From: CAZCTO01 sp964501725
Lineage (GTDB): Bacteria > Bacillota > Clostridia > Saccharofermentanales > Saccharofermentanaceae
Assembly (NCBI GenBank): GCA_964501725.1
Contig: CAZCTO010000015.1
Location: 1 to 59,505 of the forward strand
Length of the DNA: 59,505 bases
Direction of reading: 5' to 3'
This document shows, in pieces, positions 1 to 7,923 of the stretch. Within the stretch, counting starts at the first letter, position 1. Every line of letters begins with the position of its first letter. The notes under the pieces are model-generated. The model saw only the letters and a program-made list of their open reading frames with translations, had not been told where the DNA came from and searched no databases. The translations under genes and the position numbers were made by a program.

Positions 1-1358
1 CCTATGGCATCTCTGACGGGAACGGCGGAACAGACACGGCAACGGTAACGATTACTATTACCGGAACCGCTGACGCACCGGAAGCAACCAATGACAGCAG
101 AACGACAACAGAAGACACCGCAGTAACGGTATCTGTCCTTGCAAACGATACGGACGCAGACGGAGATACCCTGACGGTAACCGGTGTGACGGTTGATCCT
201 CTGCATGGTACCTGTGTGGTGAACGGAGACGGAACCATTACCTATACACCGAACGAAGATTACTTCGGTACGGATACCTTTACCTATGGCATCTCTGACG
301 GGAACGGCGGAACAGATACGGCAACGGTAACGATTACCATTACCGGAACTACTGATGCACCGGAAGCTATGGATGACGCTTACCTGACGACAGAAGATAC
401 ATCGGTTTCCTTGCATGTATTGACTAACGATACGGATGTGGACGGAGATACGATTACAGTAGTCACCAACACAGCACCAACTCATGGAACCGTAAATGTC
501 AATGCAGACGGAACAGGGACGTATGTACCGAATGAGAATTACGTTGGAACCGATACCTTTACCTATGGCATCTCTGACGGGAACGGCGGAACAGATACGG
601 CAACGGTAACGATTACTATTACCGGAACCGCTGACGCACCGGAAGCAACCAATGACAGCAGAACGACAACAGAAGACACCGCAGTAACGGTATCTGTCCT
701 TGCAAACGATACGGACGCAGACGGAGATACCCTGACGGTAACCGGTGTGACGGTTGATCCTCTGCATGGTACCTGTGTGGTGAACGGAGACGGAACGATT
801 ACCTACACCCCTACCGCGAACTACAATGGTACGGATACCTTTACCTATGGCATCTCTGACGGGAACGGCGGAACGGATACAGCGACGGTAACGATTACCA
901 TTACTGCCGTGAATGATCCACCGGTAGCCGCCGGTGCCGAAGTGACAACAACGGTAGGGACACCGACATCAGGAAAGATTAATGCTTCAGACATTGATGG
1001 TGATGTTCTGGGAATTGCGATTCGAGTGCAACCGGTTAACGGAACCATTACAATAAACAAAGACGGCACGTGGGTATATACACCGAATGCAGGGTTTATC
1101 GGTACTGAAAATATCACTGTAGTTGTATATCAGGAAGGACTTGAAACTGCTGACTCAAACAGTGCAGTTACTGTGACGATTTCTGTGATTGTAGGCGCTT
1201 CGGACGGTTTGCCGGATAACGGCGACGGTCAAGATGAAATAACAAAGACCGGCGAAACAAGTCATTACTCACAGACCATTCTGGGTGTATTGCTCATTTT
1301 GAGTGGAATGATTTTCATAGCAGTGTTTTTGAAAAAGAGAAAAAAGGAACATAATTGA
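1..1358 (+). CDS. Tandem-repeat cell-surface protein, 3' part of gene
   Basis: The reading frame is open from base 3 and enters from upstream, so the N-terminus lies outside the window. The visible protein is a chain of about 94-residue modules of the cadherin-like/bacterial Ig type (Big_9/VCBS-like). Each carries a LANDTDxDGD-type calcium-binding segment and an FTYGISDGNGGTDTATVTIT strand. A diverged last module is followed by an acidic linker, the sequence ITKTGET, a membrane span (about 25 residues) and the basic tail KKRKKEHN. That end is the layout of a sortase-anchored protein, although the motif reads ITKTG rather than LPxTG. The stop is followed by a terminator, so this is the last gene of its transcript. 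Role inferred: adhesin or stalk protein. The exact ligand is unknown. Confidence 0.85.
   Translation, partial: YGISDGNGGTDTATVTITITGTADAPEATNDSRTTTEDTAVTVSVLANDTDADGDTLTVTGVTVDPLHGTCVVNGDGTITYTPNEDYFGTDTFTYGISDGNGGTDTATVTITITGTTDAPEAMDDAYLTTEDTSVSLHVLTNDTDVDGDTITVVTNTAPTHGTVNVNADGTGTYVPNENYVGTDTFTYGISDGNGGTDTATVTITITGTADAPEATNDSRTTTEDTAVTVSVLANDTDADGDTLTVTGVTVDPLHGTCVVNGDGTITYTPTANYNGTDTFTYGISDGNGGTDTATVTITITAVNDPPVAAGAEVTTTVGTPTSGKINASDIDGDVLGIAIRVQPVNGTITINKDGTWVYTPNAGFIGTENITVVVYQEGLETADSNSAVTVTISVIVGASDGLPDNGDGQDEITKTGETSHYSQTILGVLLILSGMIFIAVFLKKRKKEHN
3..890 (+). repeat. Tandem 279-282 bp coding repeats of the surface protein
   Basis: Module boundaries taken at the TATGGCATCTCTGACGGG segment fall at 3, 285, 564 and 846, giving periods of 282, 279 and 282 bases. 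Bases 1-235 and 562-796 are the same except for one mismatch (C35 against T596), while the module between them (285-563) is clearly diverged. This suggests a recent two-module duplication or gene conversion. Read assembly could have collapsed or expanded the array. Confidence 0.9.
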
Positions 1359-1369
1359 TTAGCACGAGA

Positions 1370-1404
1370 AAGGGGATTGAAGTAAGCCGACAATCCTCTT
1401 TTTT
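1370..1404 (+). terminator. Rho-independent terminator of the surface protein gene
   Basis: A stem AGGGGATTG / CAATCCTCT (one G-T pair) with an 11-base loop is followed by a run of T. It starts 12 bases after the stop codon. Confidence 0.75.
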
Positions 1405-1437
1405 GTGGAAGTCCGTGTCCAGGAAAGCCCGGCGCTA

Positions 1438-1466
1438 TTGACTTTTTGAGTAACCGCTTGCATAAT
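1438..1466 (+). promoter_or_regulatory. Promoter of the aromatic amino acid operon
   Basis: TTGACT at 1438-1443 and CATAAT at 1461-1466 are separated by 17 bases. Transcription would start near 1473, just ahead of the T-box leader. Confidence 0.6.
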
Positions 1467-1497
1467 TACATGTAATCGATTTTTCGATCATAGGTTA

Positions 1498-1818
1498 CAC
1501 GTGTTGACGGAGAAGAGTAACCGGATGCTGACGAACAGGGAGTGCGGGTCATGGATTGAGAGCCCGCTTACGGAGAGGCACCGAGTGAAGTTCACTCCCG
1601 AGCGGTTTTGCCGAACATTTCCTTTTGGGAGATTGATAAGCGAAAACGGAAGTTCACCGTTACAGGAACTCGGATTTTCAAGTCTCTTTTTTCAGGGATA
1701 GAAGCTCCGGCAGAGAGCGACATTAAGCTGAGAAGTTGAGTGTCGAAGATGGGTGGTACCGCGATTATTCGTCCCATTGCCGATTCGGATTCGAGACGGC
1801 AATGGGATTTTGTATTTT
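1498..1818 (+). promoter_or_regulatory. T-box riboswitch leader, candidate Phe specifier
   Basis: The leader begins with the stem I K-turn type sequence GACGGAGAAGAGTA (1505-1518). It ends with the T-box core GGGTGGTACCGCG at 1751-1763 and a CGTCCC antiterminator partner at 1770-1775. The strong terminator CCCATTGCCG / CGGCAATGGG (1773-1782 / 1797-1806) with a following T-rich stretch comes last. On the 3' side of stem I, TTC at 1591-1593 is followed by AC, the usual setting of a specifier codon, so uncharged tRNA-Phe is the likely ligand. That fits the genes downstream. The class is certain; the specifier assignment is by eye. Confidence 0.92.
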
Positions 1819-1851
1819 AGGATGATGCCAAGCGAGAGTGAGGAAACGGGA

Positions 1852-3174
1852 ATGGAAAGAAAAGAGATTGCAACGTACATTTGGGATCCCAAAGCAGAGT
1901 GCATGTCACAGGAGGAACTGAGGGTTGTTCAGAGCAGGAGACTGATCGACTGCGTCAAGCGCATGTACGACAATGTTCCTTACTATCGCGCGAAAATGGA
2001 CGCCGCCGGTATTGTGCCGGGAGATATAAAAAGCGTTGACGATTTGCCAAAGCTTCCTTTCACGGATAAGTATGATTTCAGGGACAATTATCCCTTCGGC
2101 ACCTTGGCAGTACCGAGGCAGGAAATTGTTCGTTTTCACTCGTCTTCCGGAACAACCGGTCGTATGAAGGTTGTAGGATATACAAAGAACGATATCAGTT
2201 TATGGACTGAATGTCTTTGTCGATCCATGTCGCGCTGCGGCGTGACCAAGGGAGACATGGTTCATATCGCTTACGGATACGGACTGTTTACGGGCGGACT
2301 CGGACCGCATTACGCATGCGAGAAACTCGGAGCCACAGCGATCCCTGTTTCCGGAGGCAATACGCCCCGGCAGATCCAGATTCTGCGTGAGTGGAAACCG
2401 AATGTAATTATGTGCACCCCGTCCTATATGCTTCATATTGCGGACCAGATGGACGAGATGGGCGTCAGCAAGGACGAGCTCGAGCTCAAGTGCGGTATTT
2501 TCGGAGCGGAGCCGTGGACGCTGGAGATGCGCGACCAAATCGAATCCAAAATGAATCTGCGGGCGTTTGATATTTACGGACTGTCCGAAATCCTCGGGCC
2601 CGGAGTCGGCTGTGCCTGTGATAAATCCGATTTGGTCCATTTGGAAGCAGATCATTTTATCCCGGAAATCGTGGATCCCGAGACCGGGAAGCCACTGCCC
2701 GAAGGACGACTCGGCGAATTGGTTTTCTCCTCGGTTTCCAAAGAAGGAACGCCGATGCTCCGATACAATACGCATGACCTGACCCGCATTTTCTATGGAA
2801 AGTGCGAATGCGGCAGAACGACTCCAAGAATGGAAAAGGTCACCGGACGCGCCGACGATATGCTGATTATTCGCGGAGTGAATGTTTTCCCGACGCAGAT
2901 CGAGGCGGTCATGCTGACCTACAGCGAGGTTGAACCGCACTATGTGATTTATGTCGACCGGGTCAACAATCTGGACCGGATGACGGTGAAGGTCGAAATG
3001 ACGTCGGCGTTTTTCTCGGATTCGATTAAGGATATCGAGAATATCGAGAAAAGGCTTGCTGACGATATAGCCTCGATGACGGGCGTTCACGCCAAAATCA
3101 TGCTATGCGAACCGAGAAGCCTTCCGCGTTCCGGAGGGAAAATGAAGCGCGTATACGACGAGAGATTTAAATAG
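1852..3174 (+). CDS. Phenylacetate-CoA ligase family protein (PaaK-like)
   Basis: This 440-residue adenylate-forming enzyme activates an aryl-acetate type acid to its CoA thioester using ATP. The signature SSSGTTG lies at residues 97-103, followed by YGLSEILGPGVG in the middle and the C-terminal RADDMLIIRGVNVFPTQIE segment typical of PaaK. The ATG at 1852 is chosen because it follows GAGGAAACGGGA and starts at the usual family N-terminus. An in-frame frame upstream runs into the T-box and is not coding. It is the first gene under the T-box and precedes tyrA by 61 bases. Its place in a Phe-controlled operon suggests salvage of phenylacetate or a related aryl acid, which is inference. Indole-acetate or another aryl substrate is possible. 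Confidence 0.88.
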   Translation: MERKEIATYIWDPKAECMSQEELRVVQSRRLIDCVKRMYDNVPYYRAKMDAAGIVPGDIKSVDDLPKLPFTDKYDFRDNYPFGTLAVPRQEIVRFHSSSGTTGRMKVVGYTKNDISLWTECLCRSMSRCGVTKGDMVHIAYGYGLFTGGLGPHYACEKLGATAIPVSGGNTPRQIQILREWKPNVIMCTPSYMLHIADQMDEMGVSKDELELKCGIFGAEPWTLEMRDQIESKMNLRAFDIYGLSEILGPGVGCACDKSDLVHLEADHFIPEIVDPETGKPLPEGRLGELVFSSVSKEGTPMLRYNTHDLTRIFYGKCECGRTTPRMEKVTGRADDMLIIRGVNVFPTQIEAVMLTYSEVEPHYVIYVDRVNNLDRMTVKVEMTSAFFSDSIKDIENIEKRLADDIASMTGVHAKIMLCEPRSLPRSGGKMKRVYDERFK

Positions 3175-3235
3175 CACCGGCAATTGTTTAGGGTTTTGTA
3201 GTATAGGTAGAACGGCAGAAAACAGGAGTTTTGAA

Positions 3236-4348
3236 ATGCTTAATAACGGTAAAGAGAGTGTCGCACCTCGTGGAATAAGGCGTGTCGGTATTCTGGGACT
3301 CGGACTGATCGGAGGCTCCCTGGCCAAGGCGCTTCGCCGTAAAGCGGGCGTGCCCTCCATCGTCGCGATCGATACGGATCCCGAGGCTGGGAAAAGCGCG
3401 CTTACTGAAGGCGTTATCGATGAGTTTGCCCGCCCGGAGGAAGGATACTCGATTTTTGAGGGGTGCGATCTGGTTTTGCTTTGCGCGCCCCTGCCGGTCA
3501 TTGTGGGAATTCTTCCGGAATTAGCTTGCCTGAATATCGGCATTTTGTCGGACGTCGGTTCCGTTAAAGAAAAGGTTATGGACGCGGTCACGCTTCCGAA
3601 TTTCATCGGCGGTCATCCGATGGCCGGATCCGAGCGGCATGGTTATGCGTGTTCCAATGCGACGCTTTTCGAAAACGCGATGTATGTATTGTGCATCGGT
3701 GAAAACTGTACCGTTTCCGCAGCCAAACTCGAAGAATTTGAATTACTGATCCGTACGATCGGGGCTTCTCCGGTGCGTATGACTCCGGAGGAACATGATC
3801 GCAGAGTGGCAGCGATATCCCATCTGCCGCATGTTGCCGCCTCTGCCCTTGCTCTGCTCGCGGCGAGACTCGATGACGGACAACTCGGTGCACTGGCTGC
3901 CGGCGGTTTTCGCGATATTACGCGTATTGCGTCCTCGGACGCGTCGTTGTGGGCTGATATTACGGAAGGATCTTCCAAAAGGCTGATACCGATATTGACG
4001 CAGTATGTTGACTTGCTCCGCGCGGTTGCCGAACAACTTGCGGGCGGAGACAGGCGTGCGGTGGAGTCGTTTTTCAAGCAGGCGGCTCATTACCGGAACA
4101 GTTTACCGGTCGGCGGCCGGGGAGCGCTCGACGCGACATCCTCACTGACGGTGTATCTGGAAGACAAGCCCGGTGAATTGGGATCGATTACAACACTTCT
4201 GGGCAAGGAAAACATCAACATACGCAATATTAACATTCGCAACTTCAGAACGTATGAAGGCGGACAGCTGCACCTGCTTCTGGGCGACAGCGCACAGGCA
4301 GTCCGTGCTTACTCGCTGCTGAAAGAGGCCGGATATGAGTGCGATTAA
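3236..4348 (+). CDS. tyrA: Prephenate dehydrogenase with C-terminal ACT domain
   Basis: The enzyme oxidatively decarboxylates prephenate to 4-hydroxyphenylpyruvate, the tyrosine branch. A Rossmann NAD site GLGLIGG is at residues 21-27, and the conserved GGHPMAGSE loop with its histidine is near residue 125. An ACT domain begins near residue 302 (VYLEDKPGELGSI) and probably binds tyrosine for feedback control. The length of 370 residues is normal for the ACT-bearing type found in Bacillota. The start has AGGAG 9 bases upstream. The 3' end overlaps the next gene by 14 bases, so translation is probably coupled. Confidence 0.93.
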   Translation: MLNNGKESVAPRGIRRVGILGLGLIGGSLAKALRRKAGVPSIVAIDTDPEAGKSALTEGVIDEFARPEEGYSIFEGCDLVLLCAPLPVIVGILPELACLNIGILSDVGSVKEKVMDAVTLPNFIGGHPMAGSERHGYACSNATLFENAMYVLCIGENCTVSAAKLEEFELLIRTIGASPVRMTPEEHDRRVAAISHLPHVAASALALLAARLDDGQLGALAAGGFRDITRIASSDASLWADITEGSSKRLIPILTQYVDLLRAVAEQLAGGDRRAVESFFKQAAHYRNSLPVGGRGALDATSSLTVYLEDKPGELGSITTLLGKENINIRNINIRNFRTYEGGQLHLLLGDSAQAVRAYSLLKEAGYECD

Positions 4349-5708
4349 GCTCGGTCTTGTCGGGCATCCGGTCGAACACAGCCTTTCGCCCTATATACAT
4401 CAACGGATTATGGAAGCTTCGGGAATTTCCGGAAGCTATGAGCTTTATGACGTCGCGCCGGCCGAAATGGATCGTTACGCGCCGATTCTGGTTCGCGACC
4501 TGCACGGTTTTAATTGCACGATTCCCCATAAGGAACGGGTGATCGAGTATTTAGATTCACTGGATCCTCTGGCGGATCGACTCAAAGCGGTCAATACGGT
4601 ATTTCAAAGACGCGGATTTAATACCGACCGGGATGGATTCCTGGCTTCCGGTGTGGATATTGCCGGCAAGAGAGTACTGCTGATCGGAGCCGGCGGAGTG
4701 GCGCGTATGATGGCTTACGAGGCTGCCGGTAAAAGCGCTTCGCTGACCATCCTTGCACGAAACCAAGCCAAAGCGGAAGATATTGCGATTGAAATTCGAA
4801 AAACAGCAAGTCCGGATAAGCACGGATGCCCGATCAAGGTAGTCACTTCCGAATGTGAAAATCCCGGGGCCGAGTACGATGTTATTTTGAATGCGACACC
4901 GGTCGGGATGTGGCCGAAATGCGGAAGTGCGCCTGACTGCGCGTCTTATCTCAGAGAGGGAGTCCGTTTATTTGACACGATCTATAATCCGCCGGCGACA
5001 CGCCTGGTTCTTCACGCCCGGAAAGCAGGAGCCAGAGCATCCGGCGGCCTGCCGATGCTTTTCCATCAGGCACTGGCGGCGCAGAAAATATGGAATCCCG
5101 ACACCAAGTTTGATTCGGGTCGGTTGCTGCCGATTATGAATGCGCTTCCCGGAGAACTTCTGAAACATTTTCCGGTCAAGATTGTGCTCGCCGGCTTCAT
5201 GGGTGCGGGGAAGACCACGGTCGGAAAACGGATCGCCGAACTGCTCGGTATCGGGTTTACGGATCTTGACAGCGAAATCGAGCGGGCTTGCGGTATGACC
5301 GTGAAGGAGATTTTTGCAAGCGACGGAGAGGAGTCTTTCCGGCGAATTGAGACGAAAATATTGGAGGAATTTCTGAATCGCGGTGCCTCGACGGTTATCG
5401 CCACCGGTGGCGGCGCGATCTTGAAAGTGGAAAATCGCTGTCTGATCGATGAGCGGGGTGCGATGACGGTATTTCTGCATGTCCCTGTAGAGGGTATTTG
5501 GGCCCGGATTCGAAGGGAGAACCATCGTCCTCTGGCCGGTGACGGAAGTGAAAGCGAGACGGATCGATTTATGAAGGTGGCCCGTCTATATGAGGCGCGG
5601 CTGCCGGACTATGAGAAGTTTTGCGACATCAAAATTGCGGCGGACGGGGAGCCCGACGAGGTTGCCCGCGATGTTATAGCCGCCTTAGGATACGGAGGAG
5701 AAAAATAA
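4335..5708 (+). CDS. aroE-aroK: Fused shikimate dehydrogenase - shikimate kinase
   Basis: Residues 1 to about 272 are shikimate dehydrogenase: SLSPYIHQ substrate loop, TIPHK with the catalytic lysine at 66, GFNTDRDGF around residue 98, and the NADP loop LIGAGGVARM at 117-126. Residues from about 280 to 457 are shikimate kinase. Its Walker A GFMGAGKT is at 287-294, followed by DLDSEIE, the FRRIE shikimate-binding arginines, TGGGAI and the RPLAG lid. The fusion covers two consecutive steps (dehydroshikimate to shikimate to shikimate 3-phosphate) in one chain with a short linker. The ATG lies inside the end of tyrA, and the stop shares one base with the aroF start. Confidence 0.93.
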   Translation: MSAIKLGLVGHPVEHSLSPYIHQRIMEASGISGSYELYDVAPAEMDRYAPILVRDLHGFNCTIPHKERVIEYLDSLDPLADRLKAVNTVFQRRGFNTDRDGFLASGVDIAGKRVLLIGAGGVARMMAYEAAGKSASLTILARNQAKAEDIAIEIRKTASPDKHGCPIKVVTSECENPGAEYDVILNATPVGMWPKCGSAPDCASYLREGVRLFDTIYNPPATRLVLHARKAGARASGGLPMLFHQALAAQKIWNPDTKFDSGRLLPIMNALPGELLKHFPVKIVLAGFMGAGKTTVGKRIAELLGIGFTDLDSEIERACGMTVKEIFASDGEESFRRIETKILEEFLNRGASTVIATGGGAILKVENRCLIDERGAMTVFLHVPVEGIWARIRRENHRPLAGDGSESETDRFMKVARLYEARLPDYEKFCDIKIAADGEPDEVARDVIAALGYGGEK

Positions 5709-6724
5709 TGATATTAGTACTGAAAAACGGAGTTTCCAAAGAAAAAACCGATCATTTGTGTGCCTTCCTGGAAAAATCATACGGGGTTCAAACCAATACG
5801 ATTTATGGCAGCGAAACAACAATTGTCGGTCTGGTCGGCGACACAAGCGCAGTCGAGACCGAAGCAATTCAGATGCTTGAAGAAGTTGAGCGCGTCATGA
5901 AGGTTCAAGAACCTTACAAGCGTGCCAATCGTAAATTCCATCCGGATAATACGATCGTCCGGATCGGAGATGTCGAGATCGGCGCCGAAAAAATAATCGT
6001 GTGCGCAGGCCCTTGCTCGGTCGAATCCGAGGAGCAGGTACTGGGCATCGCAAAGGATGTCAAAGCTTCGGGCGCGGCCATTTTTAGAGGCGGCGCATTC
6101 AAGCCGAGAACATCCCCGTACGCTTTTCAGGGACTGAAGGCCGAAGGACTCATGTACCTCAAGAAGGCAAAAGCCCTCACCGGGATGCCGGTTGTCTCCG
6201 AAATCACCAACGCATCCCAGCTGGAGCTGTTCATTGAATTTGTTGACATTATCCAGGTGGGTGCACGAAATATGCAGAACTTCGAGCTTCTGAAGGAACT
6301 CGGGCGGATTCAGAAGCCCGTGCTGCTGAAAAGAGGCTTTGCTAATTCAATTGAAGAACTGCTTATGTCTGCCGAATACATTATGTCGGGCGGAAACTCA
6401 CAGATTATTCTGTGCGAGCGCGGTATCCGGACTTTTGAAACGTCGACCAGAAATACGCTTGACATCAGCGCAGTGCCGGTTCTGAAATCAAGAACGCATC
6501 TGCCCGTTGTTATTGATCCGTCTCACGCGGGAGGCGCAGCATGGCTTGTAGAGCCTCTGTCCAAAGCAGCTGTCGCGGTCGGCGCGGACGGACTGATCAT
6601 CGAAGTTCACAACGATCCGAAGCATGCACTAAGTGACGGTCAGCAATCGCTGACACCAGAGGCTTTTGACGCCCTGATGAAGAAGCTCGCTCCGGTTGCT
6701 GAGGCGGTCGGAAGAACAATCTAG
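5708..6724 (+). CDS. aroF: 3-deoxy-7-phosphoheptulonate (DAHP) synthase, type I beta
   Basis: First step of the shikimate pathway: phosphoenolpyruvate plus erythrose 4-phosphate to DAHP. The protein has 338 residues. An N-terminal ferredoxin-like regulatory domain of about 70 residues precedes the barrel, as in the Thermotoga/Bacillus beta subclass. The barrel carries AGPCSVES, FRGGAFKPRTSPYAF, VLLKRG and the DPSHAGG metal site. The start is the ATG at 5708, which overlaps the aroEK stop (TAATG) behind GGAGG; longer versions would run inside aroK. The N-terminal domain is the type known to bind tyrosine or phenylalanine for feedback. Confidence 0.94.
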   Translation: MILVLKNGVSKEKTDHLCAFLEKSYGVQTNTIYGSETTIVGLVGDTSAVETEAIQMLEEVERVMKVQEPYKRANRKFHPDNTIVRIGDVEIGAEKIIVCAGPCSVESEEQVLGIAKDVKASGAAIFRGGAFKPRTSPYAFQGLKAEGLMYLKKAKALTGMPVVSEITNASQLELFIEFVDIIQVGARNMQNFELLKELGRIQKPVLLKRGFANSIEELLMSAEYIMSGGNSQIILCERGIRTFETSTRNTLDISAVPVLKSRTHLPVVIDPSHAGGAAWLVEPLSKAAVAVGADGLIIEVHNDPKHALSDGQQSLTPEAFDALMKKLAPVAEAVGRTI

Positions 6725-6773
6725 TCTGTTTTTATGTTGCAAGGACAACGTAAAGCGACAACATGAGTCACAA

Positions 6774-6838
6774 GCGAAACCGCACGTGCTGATCGGGGCG
6801 GTTTCGTGGCATAATAGACAGGAACGGACTTACGTCCG
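6774..6838 (+). promoter_or_regulatory. Hairpin and candidate internal promoter ahead of aroB
   Basis: The 127-base gap between aroF and aroB is the longest in the operon. It holds a 9-bp inverted repeat CGAAACCGC / GCGGTTTCG (6775-6783 / 6798-6806). Directly after this is an extended -10 element TGGCATAAT (6807-6815), then a short hairpin CGGAC-TTAC-GTCCG (6825-6838) next to the AGGAGG of aroB. There is no clear -35 box. The later genes may therefore have a second promoter, or a processing or attenuation site. Confidence 0.4.
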
Positions 6839-6851
6839 GAAGGAGGCAAAT

Positions 6852-7910
6852 ATGCCCGAAATTATGGCAAACACGAACAACGGGAACTACCCGATTCATA
6901 TCAAGACCGGAATGCTGTCAAAACTGGGACGGATAGCAGCTTCCTGCGTCAACGGAAGGAAGGCATTTGTTGTCACGGATTCCAATGTCGCCGGGCTGTA
7001 TCTGGCAAAAGCTGTCGAATCACTGAAGAGCGAAGGCTTTTCCGTAGCGACTTGCTCGGTGCCCGCCGGCGAGAAATCCAAATCAAAAGAAATGCTGTTT
7101 CTTTTGTATGAGCAGTTTCACGACGCGGGAGTCACGCGCACGGATGTAATTGTTGCGCTGGGTGGCGGAGTTGTCGGAGATCTGACAGGCTATGCCGCCG
7201 CCACCTACCTTCGGGGGTGTCCCTTGATTCAGGTGCCGACGACACTTCTTGCGCAGGTAGACTCGTCCATCGGCGGTAAAACCGGTATCGATCTTGCTCA
7301 GGGCAAGAATCTGGTCGGCGCTTTTTACCAGCCCAAAGCCGTGCTGATTGACCCGACCGTGCTGTCGACTCTTTCCAGAACACGCATGGCGGAGGGAATG
7401 GCGGAAGTCATTAAATACGGATGTATCCGGGATTCGATCCTTTTCGAGTCTATTGAGAAAGGCACGTTCGACCTGGAGTGGATACTGGAGCGATGTGTCC
7501 GCATTAAGACCACCGTGGTGCAGAATGACGAATTTGACACCGGCGAGAGAATGATTCTGAACTTTGGACATACCATCGGTCACGCGATCGAGAAGGTCTC
7601 CGGATATACCGGAATTTCGCACGGTGAAGCGGTTGCGATCGGAATGTGCTATGCCGCGAAGATGGGAAGTAAATTCGGCGTTACACCGGAGGGAATCGCA
7701 GAAAGGATTCGCGCTGTTCTTGAGAAATGGAACTTGCCGGTTCGAACCGATTTGGCAATGGACGCACTTTTCGAATCCATGCTGTCCGACAAGAAAAGGC
7801 TGTCGGGGAAAATATATTATGTCTTTTTGAAAAATGTCGGCGACGCAGCTGTTTTTTCCGTCGATAAAGAAGTAATCAAGAAGTTAATGACAGATATCTG
7901 GGACGGATAA
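6852..7910 (+). CDS. aroB: 3-dehydroquinate synthase
   Basis: Converts DAHP to 3-dehydroquinate using catalytic NAD and a divalent metal. The sequence shows the GGGVVGDLTGYAAATYLRG nucleotide region, PTTLLAQVDSSIGGKTGID, the metal-ligand segment MAEVIKYG, and NFGHTIGHAIE with the metal histidines. The length of 352 residues is normal. The ATG at 6852 follows AGGAGG with 5 bases between. An upstream in-frame extension has no ribosome binding site and would cover the promoter-like region. The stop is 13 bases before the aroA start. Confidence 0.94.
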   Translation: MPEIMANTNNGNYPIHIKTGMLSKLGRIAASCVNGRKAFVVTDSNVAGLYLAKAVESLKSEGFSVATCSVPAGEKSKSKEMLFLLYEQFHDAGVTRTDVIVALGGGVVGDLTGYAAATYLRGCPLIQVPTTLLAQVDSSIGGKTGIDLAQGKNLVGAFYQPKAVLIDPTVLSTLSRTRMAEGMAEVIKYGCIRDSILFESIEKGTFDLEWILERCVRIKTTVVQNDEFDTGERMILNFGHTIGHAIEKVSGYTGISHGEAVAIGMCYAAKMGSKFGVTPEGIAERIRAVLEKWNLPVRTDLAMDALFESMLSDKKRLSGKIYYVFLKNVGDAAVFSVDKEVIKKLMTDIWDG

Positions 7911-7923
7911 TCGGAGGATCAAC

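Noticed and set aside
1..845. CRISPR or DNA satellite array
   Set aside because: The repeats are 279-282 bases, in frame and coding. There are no short repeats with unique spacers.
1501..1701. Open frame of 66 codons within the T-box leader
   Set aside because: The sequence follows T-box landmarks from the K-turn to the T-box core, so it is a folded leader and not a leader peptide.
2200..3090. Long open frame of 296 codons on the minus strand opposite the paaK-like gene
   Set aside because: It lacks a ribosome binding site and any family features, and mirrors the codon pattern of a well recognised gene on the other strand.
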